Translations under genes and position numbers: made by a program
Virus record (IMG/VR): IMGVR_UViG_3300022592_000004
Coordinates: 1 to 63,735 of that record
DNA: 63,735 nucleotides
Reading direction: 5' to 3' (one strand)
Origin: a virus
The notes under the pieces: generated by a model
Told to the model about the DNA's origin: nothing
Seen by the model: only the letters and a program-made list of their open reading frames with translations
Databases searched by the model: none
Shown: piece after piece, positions 22,242 through 29,111 of the stretch
Position numbering within the stretch: position 1 is the stretch's first letter
How the letters are laid out: every line of letters starts with the position of its first letter

Positions 22242-22375
22242 TGGCGGTCACTGAGAACGGTTACATGGTTAAGACAATCGTTTGAAAAACGATCAATCTG
22301 GGTTCGAATCCCGGGCCCCCCGCCTCGAGGGGGGGTTCGTCAAAGAGCAACACAACCGTAGTCGACTTACCGCCA
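22242..22375 (+). ncRNA. Y RNA-like RNA 7 with permuted tRNA-Phe(GAA)-like 3' half
   Basis: Outer helix TGGCGGT/ACCGCCA, loop CACU/GACUU, inner helix with an internal G-A pair region, then UUACAUG. Inside: anticodon arm ATCGT-TTGAAAA-ACGAT (GAA at 22284-22286), T arm 22298-22314 with TTCGAAT, acceptor C-run closed by a short loop against a G-run (22316-22321 with 22329-22334). The D arm is not recognisable, so the 5' half is degenerate. Confidence 0.7.
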
Positions 22376-22384
22376 GTTAGGATT

Positions 22385-22457
22385 GTGGGGATCGCGAGAA
22401 GACTCTACGGTTTCCATCGCACGTAGACCCACGTTAAATCGGGGTAACGATCCCCAC
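22385..22457 (+). ncRNA. 73-nt cloverleaf-like RNA of unknown class
   Basis: A 10-bp perfect terminal helix (22385-22394 with 22448-22457) and three possible internal hairpins (GAG/CTC, CTACG/CGTAG, CGTTA/TAACG) give a tRNA-sized cloverleaf, but the T loop lacks TTC and the second loop is 12 bases. It lies between Y RNAs 7 and 8 and lacks the YACU/GACUU core. Possibly a decayed tRNA or a different tRNA mimic. Confidence 0.45.
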
Positions 22458-22465
22458 GAAAAGAT

Positions 22466-22567
22466 TCGCTGGCACTGATCAGGGTACATGCGTTTACCTT
22501 CTAAGTAAAAGTGCAGCTCCCGGTCTTTGCGGTCCGGGAGTTAAGTGACCTGGTCGACTTCCAGCGA
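22466..22567 (+). ncRNA. Y RNA-like RNA 8 with an isolated tRNA-Arg(UCU) anticodon arm
   Basis: Outer helix TCGCTGG/CCAGCGA, loop CACU/GACUU, inner helix GATCAGG/CCTGGTC, then GUACAUG. Inside, an anticodon arm TTTAC-CTTCTAA-GTAAA (UCU at 22500-22502) is followed by a 7-bp CTCCCGG/CCGGGAG hairpin with no T-loop sequence. It ends 21 bases before the Ro60 start codon, so it could also act as a leader structure for that mRNA. Confidence 0.7.
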
Positions 22568-22588
22568 TTTAATAAAGGGAGAACCGTC

Positions 22589-24061
22589 ATGGCAGAAGCA
22601 ACGAAGATCACGAAGAATCAGATCATCTCTGAACTGTCGAAATCGCCCCACGGCGACCTGAAGGAATACGTTCCTACAGGAAAGGTCGCTGCGTCCGCGG
22701 AGCCGGAGTTTTTTGCGCACCTCATCGCCTGGGACCGAACCAACGGCCAGGTAAGAGACGCGAAGGCCGCCCTGCCTGTGGTGTCTCTGAGCGTGGCCGA
22801 CTTCCCATCCGAGCTGGTGGAGAACTCACTGGCGCACCTTGCCAAGCTGAATCCCCGCGAGCTCCTCAAGGCATATCGCTTCGCGATCGCGATCAAGACG
22901 CCGGGGCATGGTAGGCGCCTGAAAAAGTTGGTTGCCGCCTATCTTCGGGAAAAGGAAGGCAACGGATGGGATCGAATCGCTATCCAACATCGTCACGTGT
23001 TGAAAGAATTGTATGCCCTTATTCACATCAAGCCGGGTCCTCATGCCGATGCGGTCTTGTTCAAGGGCCAGAGGCCCCCCAACTCGATTTTCGACCTGGT
23101 TGCCAGGCTGAAGGACATGAGTCCCCAGGAAGCAGCGGGGACCATCCTCGAGCGCAAGATTCCCTTTCTTATTGCGACCGGGGCGCTCGGAGCGAAGGCA
23201 AAAGAGCCAGACCTAGTTCTTGCGCTCATTGAGCGCATGAGCCCGACAGAAGTCGTCACCAACACCAAGATGTTGGAGAGGCTGGGCGTCAAGGATGTGC
23301 CTGCGCTCCGGGCGGCATTCGAGTCTGCTCTGGAGCGGGCGAGCAAGTCAAAAAAGACTACCTTCAAGGCCAGCGTGGCCATCGATGCGCTCGACGATGA
23401 CAAATTGAAGGCAAAACTCTCCGGCGTACAGGAGAAGCAGATTCAGGCTCTCGGCGGAGTCGAGGGCAACTGGCTGGTCTTGGGTGATAAGTCCGGATCC
23501 ATGCAGAACACGATTGAGATCGCACGCCAGGTTGCCGCCACTCTCGCCAAGATGGCCTTGGGACGCGTGATCCTGAGCTTCTTCGATATAACGCCCGAGA
23601 CCATTGACGTCACCAACCTGACCTACGACGAGATCAAGGATAGAACGAAGAGGATCACAGCCGCCGGCGGAACTTCGATCGGATGCGGTCTCATGGCTAT
23701 TCTCGATCGCAAGGTGGAAGTCGACGGCATCGCCATCATCTCGGATGCGCAGGAGAATACCCCTCCGGTGTTCGTGAATGCCTATAAGGAGTATTCAAAG
23801 TTTGCGGATAAAGAAGTGCCGGTCTATCTCTACCGCTGCGCGTATGAAGCCCAGGGTTGGGGGGACGTCGACCTGGCAAAGGCCATGAAGCAACATGGGT
23901 TTGATTTGCAGGAGTTCGATCTGAGAAAGGGAGTCGACTTTTATTCGCTCCCAAACCTTGTCAAAACCATGCGGACCAATCGGTATAGTCTGATCGATGA
24001 GATCCTGGCCACGCCGCTTCTGAGCCTGAGACAGGCGTTTCAGGAGACGGTGCAAGATTAG
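22589..24061 (+). CDS. Ro60-family TROVE/vWA RNA-binding protein
   Basis: 490 residues from ATG 22589 (AAAGGGAGAA upstream). Residues 1-270 are helical repeats of the TROVE type (HVLKELYALIHIKPG near 140 resembles the conserved segment that lines the Ro ring). Residues 295-490 are a vWA domain whose MIDAS begins at Asp300 (GDKSGSM) with a later TSIG loop. Ro60 is a ring that holds misfolded RNA ends in its pore and Y RNAs on its outer surface; in bacteria a Y RNA tethers it to an exoribonuclease. Directly downstream of eight Y RNA-like genes, which supports both assignments. Slightly shorter than animal Ro60. Confidence 0.85.
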   Translation: MAEATKITKNQIISELSKSPHGDLKEYVPTGKVAASAEPEFFAHLIAWDRTNGQVRDAKAALPVVSLSVADFPSELVENSLAHLAKLNPRELLKAYRFAIAIKTPGHGRRLKKLVAAYLREKEGNGWDRIAIQHRHVLKELYALIHIKPGPHADAVLFKGQRPPNSIFDLVARLKDMSPQEAAGTILERKIPFLIATGALGAKAKEPDLVLALIERMSPTEVVTNTKMLERLGVKDVPALRAAFESALERASKSKKTTFKASVAIDALDDDKLKAKLSGVQEKQIQALGGVEGNWLVLGDKSGSMQNTIEIARQVAATLAKMALGRVILSFFDITPETIDVTNLTYDEIKDRTKRITAAGGTSIGCGLMAILDRKVEVDGIAIISDAQENTPPVFVNAYKEYSKFADKEVPVYLYRCAYEAQGWGDVDLAKAMKQHGFDLQEFDLRKGVDFYSLPNLVKTMRTNRYSLIDEILATPLLSLRQAFQETVQD

Positions 24062-24071
24062 GAGATCGATC

Positions 24072-24608
24072 ATGCTTCCATGTCCTAAATGCGGCAGCCC
24101 CATGAAATGGGAGAAGATCGAATGTAGCGCTCATCTTGCGTGCACATCGGGCTGTTTATGGATCGATTGCCCGAGTGAGCATGTAGCCGTCAGTCAATAC
24201 ATAAGATATGTCGGCGAGGATCGAGCTACGAAACTTGGAGTGACACTGAGATTGAGTTCGTTTCCAAGAAGCTATAAATCTAAGAAAGGAGGTAAGGCCA
24301 TGTTTATTATCGACGAGATTCGCCGGTTCAATACCGACGGCACTTCGCTGGAAGACCTGGTCGCGATGTCTGCGTCTGCCCGGGCTATCCAGTCCGAGTT
24401 TGCTGCGGTCAGCGTGGAAGAGCCCGAGTGGCTCAATCCCAAGATCCGCGAGATCCGCCGGGAGATCGCTACTCGGCAGGCTGATCGTATCGAGAGGCTG
24501 ATCCGGGAGAAGAAGTCCCGGCTCGAAGCTCTGCAGCCAGAAGAGCAAAAGCGCGAGGCTCTCAAGCTTGAGATCGACCGGCTGGAGAAGAAACTTGCCG
24601 ACCAGTAA
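24072..24608 (+). CDS. Zinc ribbon/coiled-coil protein with internal start, 178 aa
   Basis: CPKC near residue 4 and further Cys (CTSGC, C) form a zinc ribbon in the first 40 residues. Residues 77-178 are an Arg/Glu-rich coiled coil. An in-frame ATG at 24300 has AAAGGAGG eight bases upstream, much stronger than a typical internal Met, so a 102-residue short form lacking the ribbon is probably made as well. Co-transcribed with Ro60 by spacing. Confidence 0.6.
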   Translation: MLPCPKCGSPMKWEKIECSAHLACTSGCLWIDCPSEHVAVSQYIRYVGEDRATKLGVTLRLSSFPRSYKSKKGGKAMFIIDEIRRFNTDGTSLEDLVAMSASARAIQSEFAAVSVEEPEWLNPKIREIRREIATRQADRIERLIREKKSRLEALQPEEQKREALKLEIDRLEKKLADQ

Positions 24609-24615
24609 CCAAGGT

Positions 24616-24644
24616 GGCGAGGAGCCGAACGTGGGCTCCTCGCC
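24616..24644 (+). terminator. Strong hairpin, probable terminator after the Ro60 unit
   Basis: An 11-bp perfect stem GGCGAGGAGCC/GGCTCCTCGCC with a 7-base loop begins eight bases after a stop codon. There is no U-run (TGTGCA follows), so it may act with a factor or as an mRNA 3'-end stabiliser rather than a classic intrinsic terminator. Confidence 0.5.
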
Positions 24645-24646
24645 TG

Positions 24647-24658
24647 TGCACTAGTGCA
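24647..24658. repeat. TGCACTAGTGCA palindrome
   Basis: A perfect 12-bp palindrome in an intergenic gap. Related inverted repeats occur at 37115 and 56731, each just after a stop codon. Possible operator or processing site. Confidence 0.45.
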
Positions 24659-24677
24659 TAAGATTGGGAATCAGGAC

Positions 24678-24887
24678 GTGGCAGAAAAGCCGGTTCTCAA
24701 ACACTTCATGTCCCTCGAGACGGTTGGAGAAAAATACCTGGTAAAGGTGTTCAACCGCACGAACTCTTCCGAGGAATTCTCCTGCCAAGACCTGCTCCTC
24801 ACAAAAGATGAAATTGCAAGCATAGCCATCGCCACTTTCGGCTATGATCCAAGGGTGTTTTCACGGAAGAGGACTCTCGTTCATTAG
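24678..24887 (+). CDS. Hypothetical protein, 69 aa
   Basis: GTG 24678 chosen (GGGAA upstream); a GTG at 24654 overlapping the palindrome is the alternative. Small alpha/beta protein without recognised motif. The next gene follows after AGGAGG. Confidence 0.5.
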   Translation: MAEKPVLKHFMSLETVGEKYLVKVFNRTNSSEEFSCQDLLLTKDEIASIAIATFGYDPRVFSRKRTLVH

Positions 24888-24897
24888 GAGGACACGG

Positions 24898-25221
24898 ATG
24901 AAAAAGACAGAAGAAATCACAAAGCATGCGGCGAAAGTCGGGCTCATCGGCGATGCTCGACTGGCAGTGCGCGATTATGAGGGCGCGGTCCGGCGCATAG
25001 AGATTATGATGGAGCCGGAAAGGAGGGAAGCCATTCTCGGTGACAAGGTGCACGTCGATTCTAACTTCGGTTACCTAGTCGTTTCCCGAGGGGGACAGAC
25101 AGTTTTTCTTGCTGCCGGCGGCCGCTGGAAGAATTATCGGATCATGGAAGAGACACCTGCGGTGGCACCAGCAGAACTCCTCCAGGAGCACGCTCCGATC
25201 GATCCAAACCAGCCCACGTAA
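24898..25221 (+). CDS. Hypothetical protein, 107 aa
   Basis: ATG 24898 follows AGGAGG. Helical N-terminus, central beta hairpin (FGYLVVSRGGQTVFLAAGG), Pro-rich tail. Its stop lies seven bases before tRNA-Pro. No family recognised. Confidence 0.5.
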   Translation: MKKTEEITKHAAKVGLIGDARLAVRDYEGAVRRIEIMMEPERREAILGDKVHVDSNFGYLVVSRGGQTVFLAAGGRWKNYRIMEETPAVAPAELLQEHAPIDPNQPT

Positions 25222-25227
25222 GAACAT

Positions 25228-25299
25228 CCGGGCGTAGCGCAGGGGTAGCGCACATGCCTTGGGAGCATGAGGGCGCCCGTTCGATTCGGGCCGCCCGGA
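25228..25299 (+). tRNA. tRNA-Pro(UGG)
   Basis: Acceptor CCGGGCG/CGCCCGG, D arm GCGC...GCGC, anticodon arm CATGC-CTTGGGA-GCATG (anticodon TGG), T arm GCCCG-TTCGATT-CGGGC, discriminator A. The acceptor pairing can extend by two more A-T pairs to 9 bp. No CCA encoded. Confidence 0.95.
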
Positions 25300-25309
25300 T
25301 ACCTAATGG

Positions 25310-25383
25310 GGGACCGTAGCTCAATGGTAGAGCATTCGGTTGTGGCCCGTTTGATGGCGATTCGAATCCGTCCGGTCCCTCCA
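25310..25383 (+). tRNA. tRNA-His(GUG)
   Basis: Acceptor GGGACCG/CGGTCCC with an extra G before position 1, D arm GCTC...GAGC, anticodon loop TTGTGGC (GTG), T arm with TTCGAAT, and an encoded CCA. The anticodon stem has only three good pairs and the discriminator is U rather than the usual C, so it is an unusual His tRNA. Confidence 0.85.
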
Positions 25384-25394
25384 GACATGATTCT

Positions 25395-25550
25395 ATGGCA
25401 GAATGGCTCAGGAGAAACAACCTCACCATGAAAAAGAAGCTCTGGCAGACAGAGAAGATGGTGATCTTCAGGGATGCCGAGGGCCGTCTCTGGCGATACA
25501 TGCCTGATTTCCACACCGGCTGGCCGGTAGAGGTGAAGAATGCGAATTAG
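25395..25550 (+). CDS. Small basic protein, 51 aa
   Basis: ATG 25395, 11 bases after tRNA-His. About fifty residues, rich in Trp, Lys and Arg, with a short beta hairpin (MVIFRDAEGRLWRYM). It overlaps the next gene by 11 bases. No family recognised. Confidence 0.5.
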   Translation: MAEWLRRNNLTMKKKLWQTEKMVIFRDAEGRLWRYMPDFHTGWPVEVKNAN

Positions 25551-25815
25551 AGTAGATACCCGAGATCGCGAGACGGGAGAAGTCGTGTCGCAGATGCTAG
25601 AATCGGGCGGCCAGATCTACATCGATCTGGATCCGGATCGGAAAACCCACAGGTGGGGCCCGGGCGAAGGGAATGGCTTTTTTGGACCGCAGCTCCTCGT
25701 TCAGCTCGAGTCGACCGACGTTCACGTGGTTGGCATCCGCGTGATCCCGGAGCCTGGCCGCGACGACAGCGAATTCATGGATTCCGTTGATATTCCTAGA
25801 AATCCAGTTGTATAA
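25540..25815 (+). CDS. Hypothetical protein, 91 aa
   Basis: ATG 25540 with GAGGTG upstream. Beta-rich, acidic, no Cys. Its 3' end contains the -35 and -10 of the virion-block promoter, so it ends the preceding unit. No family recognised. Confidence 0.5.
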   Translation: MRIRVDTRDRETGEVVSQMLESGGQIYIDLDPDRKTHRWGPGEGNGFFGPQLLVQLESTDVHVVGIRVIPEPGRDDSEFMDSVDIPRNPVV

Positions 25816-25816
25816 T
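25787..25816 (+). promoter_or_regulatory. Strong sigma70 promoter of the virion block
   Basis: TTGATA (-35, five of six), 18-bp spacer, TATAAT (-10, perfect, preceded by TG as in an extended -10). The expected start is near 25823. The 50-base leader includes a three-codon reading frame (ATG ATT ATG TAA at 25860) just before the GTG of the first gene. Confidence 0.75.
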
Positions 25817-25872
25817 CTTCGGCGGGAACCGTCAACGCCGTCAAACTGAGGTAGAGGAAATGATTATGTAAC

Positions 25873-26247
25873 GTGAACTGGCTCGTCTTTGCCGCTGCAA
25901 TAGCGGCATCAGCTCTCTTTATTGCTGCCATCTCGCTTCTCGTCTGGGTGGTTTCTACCCAGCTCTCCGTCCTCATCTCACAGTCCATCGCGGTCCTGCA
26001 AGAACTTCGGATCCGCACCGGCATAACAGCGGCCGGAGCGGCGCCCACCAGCGAGTCAATCCTCGGAAGCCAACTCAAAGACTTTATAGCAAACCGTCTA
26101 AAGCCGACAGACGGCGACTTTATCACCAATTCCGACGAGGAGTTGTACCTGCAGGAGCAGATCAAGGCTCTGCGGGATCAGGGGGGCTTGACGGAACAAG
26201 AGATAGAAGCGTTCGTGCGCCAGGGCGTGACAGAGCCAAAGGTGTAG
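25873..26247 (+). CDS. N-terminally membrane-anchored protein, 124 aa
   Basis: GTG 25873. Residues 1-37 are one long hydrophobic segment (possibly two short spans), followed by a soluble helical and acidic domain. First gene behind the strong promoter and three bases before TerL. The position suggests a small-terminase slot, but a membrane anchor argues against that. Confidence 0.6.
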   Translation: MNWLVFAAAIAASALFIAAISLLVWVVSTQLSVLISQSIAVLQELRIRTGITAAGAAPTSESILGSQLKDFIANRLKPTDGDFITNSDEELYLQEQIKALRDQGGLTEQEIEAFVRQGVTEPKV

Positions 26248-26250
26248 ACC

Positions 26251-28143
26251 ATGGAAGGCTTACCGCGCCGGCAGCCCGATCTCCAGGAGGCACTCGACGA
26301 GCTTGACAACAAGCTCTATGAGGAAGCGGGCGGAGATCCGCAAAAAGCCTTTGCGCTGCTCACCGAGACGGAATTGGAATTCGTCGAGGGAGAGATCCAG
26401 AAGTGCCTCGAAAGCCCGCGATACTACCTCGAAAACTACCACTTCATCCGCACGAAGAAACTCGAACTGATCCCCCTGTGGCCGTTTTGGGACAGCCAGG
26501 AGATGTTTCTCGAGGTCTTCGAACGTCAGCACAAGCTCGGCGAGCTGATCCGAATCATCGTTCTGAAGGCCCGGCAGTTGGGGCTGACAACCATCAGCGT
26601 CGCGCTCATGTGCTGGCTGGTCTTCCTCCATCCGAGGGCGCACGTCCTGGAGATGGCCGACGAAGAAGACCGCACTTTCGTCAACTTCGATATGGCCCGT
26701 ACCGCCCACGAATATCTGCCCTGGTTCATGAAACCAGAAAAGCGCTACGACGCCCGCGGCCGCCTGCTCGGGTTCGACCGCCCGAAGGCTGAGGAGAGGG
26801 ATAGGAGTAGTGGCCTGCAGAGCATGATCTATTTTGAGTCAGCGAACCAGCCTTCTGGCGCCGCATACTCAAAGGCTCTCTACGGAGTGCATCTCGCCGA
26901 GGTTGCGCGATTCAGGCAGGATGACTCAATCACAGAGGGAATCTACGGATCCCTGGGCAACATCCCGGGAACGATCGGGATCATGGAATCGACAGCTCGA
27001 GGCCGCGGCGGCTTGTGGCACAGGCTGTGCAAGGCGGCCGAGAGTGGCGACATGTCCTGGGAGTTCGTGTTCATCGAATGGTTCCGGGAGCCGGGCTATA
27101 CGATTTCCGTGCCGAGGAACTTCAAACGTGATGCGGACGATCTGGCCCTCGTGAAAAAAGTTATGAGGCATAGTCAGGTTGCGCTTACCGATGGACAGCT
27201 CGCCTGGCGCCGCAAGATGCAGCGCGACTTCGAGAAGACTTCCGGCGACTCTGAGAAATTCAAGCAGGAATATCCTGTGACGCCGGTGGAAGCCTTCATC
27301 GCCAGCGGTCGCACGGCGTTCAGCAAAAAGCGCCTTCAGACGATGATTACCAAATTCTGCCAGGATCCCATTTGGCGCGGCCAGATCGAACTGAACAAAG
27401 ATGACAAGACCTTCAAAATCATGCGGCTGATGGACGGGGAGTTCGAAGTCTGGGAGTTCCCGCATGCTGGCTGGACCTATTACCTCGGCGCGGATCCGTC
27501 GATGGGGGTCGAGGGAGGGGATCCGGCCTGCGCACAGGTCTTGGCTGTTCCCGAGAATCTGAATCATCCCTTGCGCCAGGTCGCCAGATGGCATGGGTAC
27601 GTAGGACCCGGGCGATTTGCGAGGATCATCGCGGCGATCGGTTATATGTATAACACGGCCGAGATCGCGCCCGAGTGCAACACCATCACGAGCGTAGCCT
27701 CCGATCTAGTAAAGGTTCTCCTGTATCCGAAATGGTATCGATGGATGCGTGAGGACAAGGCAAAGAACGCGTTCTCGAATTTCATTGGCTGGTTGACGAC
27801 CTTCCGCAACAGGAACGAGCTCATCGGGCGCTTCCGACAGGCACTCAATGAATGGACGGTCGTGATTCGGTCAGAAAAAGACGTCGACGAGATGTTTGAC
27901 TTCGTCGAGGTAGAAGAAGGAACGGAGAGATACGAAGCAAGGTCCGGCACTCATGACGATGCCACGATGGCTATCATGATCACTTACTACTGCGCAACCC
28001 AACTGCGTCCGCGGCTGGCTGAACCGCCAGATGACGAGAAGCCGCCCGAGGGCCAAGACTTTCAAAACACCGACTATTCCCCCGCATACGACAAAAACAT
28101 CCAAAATACGGATCAGGGAGTGTCGGATTTTTACATGCTCTAG
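26251..28143 (+). CDS. terL: Terminase large subunit
   Basis: 630 residues. LKARQLGLTT at 105-114 is the terminase-type Walker A, with the Walker B acidic pair in the segment GVHLAEVARF near 214. YYLGADPSMG near 410 and HDDATMA near 572 are the first and last Asp motifs of the RNase H-like nuclease. TerL pumps DNA into the prohead and cuts the concatemer. Length is somewhat above the family average because of an 80-residue N-terminal region. No small terminase is recognised beside it. Confidence 0.93.
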   Translation: MEGLPRRQPDLQEALDELDNKLYEEAGGDPQKAFALLTETELEFVEGEIQKCLESPRYYLENYHFIRTKKLELIPLWPFWDSQEMFLEVFERQHKLGELIRIIVLKARQLGLTTISVALMCWLVFLHPRAHVLEMADEEDRTFVNFDMARTAHEYLPWFMKPEKRYDARGRLLGFDRPKAEERDRSSGLQSMIYFESANQPSGAAYSKALYGVHLAEVARFRQDDSITEGIYGSLGNIPGTIGIMESTARGRGGLWHRLCKAAESGDMSWEFVFIEWFREPGYTISVPRNFKRDADDLALVKKVMRHSQVALTDGQLAWRRKMQRDFEKTSGDSEKFKQEYPVTPVEAFIASGRTAFSKKRLQTMITKFCQDPIWRGQIELNKDDKTFKIMRLMDGEFEVWEFPHAGWTYYLGADPSMGVEGGDPACAQVLAVPENLNHPLRQVARWHGYVGPGRFARIIAAIGYMYNTAEIAPECNTITSVASDLVKVLLYPKWYRWMREDKAKNAFSNFIGWLTTFRNRNELIGRFRQALNEWTVVIRSEKDVDEMFDFVEVEEGTERYEARSGTHDDATMAIMITYYCATQLRPRLAEPPDDEKPPEGQDFQNTDYSPAYDKNIQNTDQGVSDFYML

Positions 28144-28152
28144 GAGGGCAAA

Positions 28153-28710
28153 ATGGCTGCCGTCGTAAACAAACCGAAACCTCGCACTGTCTGTCCGCTT
28201 TGCTATAACGCTGGAGTTGAGAATGACCTTACCTTTCAAGGCAGGAGCCATAGTTGCTCTGCTGGCCACACGTTCGAGGACCGCGAGGTTCTCTCCGTTC
28301 TGGTCCTCGAGATGAACAAAAAGCGTAAAGCGCTCGCCGGCCCGGAGCCGGTTGCACCGGCGCCGGCGCAACCGCTTCCTCCTCCCGACAACAGGGTATA
28401 TATCGACGACATCGATCAGCAGCGCATTGCCTCGATAATCGGCGAGTTTGGCGACTCATCGACCCTGTTTGGAAACCTTTTCGCGATGAACGAATCGATC
28501 AAGGACCTGCGCGAGAAATTCCAGCGGGCCGAGGACCGGATCATGATCAGCCAGGTTCGGAAGGTTGGCGGCGATCACTCTGTGACCTTGAGCATCCCGG
28601 AACGGCACGTGCAGCCCATCAAGGATGTCGCCGAGGCTCAGAGCATGTCGATCGAGCGCTACATGCAGGCCATGTTTGAGGACGGCCTGGACAACCTCTG
28701 GTATTACTAG
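28153..28710 (+). CDS. Zinc-ribbon protein with C-terminal ribbon-helix-helix-like tail, 185 aa
   Basis: CPLC near residue 16 and the later Cys/His pair (SCSAGH) form a zinc ribbon. A Pro/Ala linker follows, then a helix, and a C-terminal SVTLSIPERHVQPIKDVAEAQSMSIERYM segment resembling a ribbon-helix-helix. It may bind DNA near the packaging genes. Function not established. Confidence 0.6.
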   Translation: MAAVVNKPKPRTVCPLCYNAGVENDLTFQGRSHSCSAGHTFEDREVLSVLVLEMNKKRKALAGPEPVAPAPAQPLPPPDNRVYIDDIDQQRIASIIGEFGDSSTLFGNLFAMNESIKDLREKFQRAEDRIMISQVRKVGGDHSVTLSIPERHVQPIKDVAEAQSMSIERYMQAMFEDGLDNLWYY

Positions 28711-28718
28711 GGAGCGTA

Positions 28719-29111
28719 ATGCTGGAACTCTATCGCGGATATCTGATCAGTTGGACCGGATGGAAACCTATCCCCAACCAGGATTATGAAGCATGTCAAT
28801 GGATTGGCCGACTGATGAGACAGTCGGCTATACCCATACTCCTCCACGCGTCCAGCCCAGGCTTCGAGGGATGCCATGTCCCCGGATACACCTTCAATAT
28901 TTGTCTTTTCCCGGGACAGAAACCGATCGCAAGCCAGTCATCGCCAGCCGAAAGGAAACGGGAATCAAAGCGCTGCAAACTAAGGCTCTTTGACTTGATT
29001 GATTGGGTTGTCGACTGTGGTTTGGATATCGCTGAATTTGAAGGTTACTTTGAGTTTTCCACGGCACTGTCGTGCCGGTGGAACTTTTCAAGAAGACAGG
29101 AGGCCGTATGA
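28719..29111 (+). CDS. Hypothetical protein, paralogue of the next gene, 130 aa
   Basis: Shares Y-R-G-Y-x-I-x-x-T-G-W-K and an A-C/A-Q-W-(I/V)-G phrase with the protein at 29108, so the two are tandem paralogues; this one lacks the signal-like N-terminus. Stop and next start overlap (ATGA). Function unknown. Confidence 0.6.
   Translation: MLELYRGYLISWTGWKPIPNQDYEACQWIGRLMRQSAIPILLHASSPGFEGCHVPGYTFNICLFPGQKPIASQSSPAERKRESKRCKLRLFDLIDWVVDCGLDIAEFEGYFEFSTALSCRWNFSRRQEAV

Noticed and set aside
22094-22285. Short plus-strand open frame across Y RNAs 6 and 7
   Set aside because: No ribosome binding site, and the sequence is explained by paired RNA strands.
20322-22375. Group I intron or split-tRNA interpretation of the tRNA halves
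   Set aside because: Each acceptor pairing is within one unit, not between consecutive units, and no intron core helices were seen. Permutation inside a closed RNA explains the order better.
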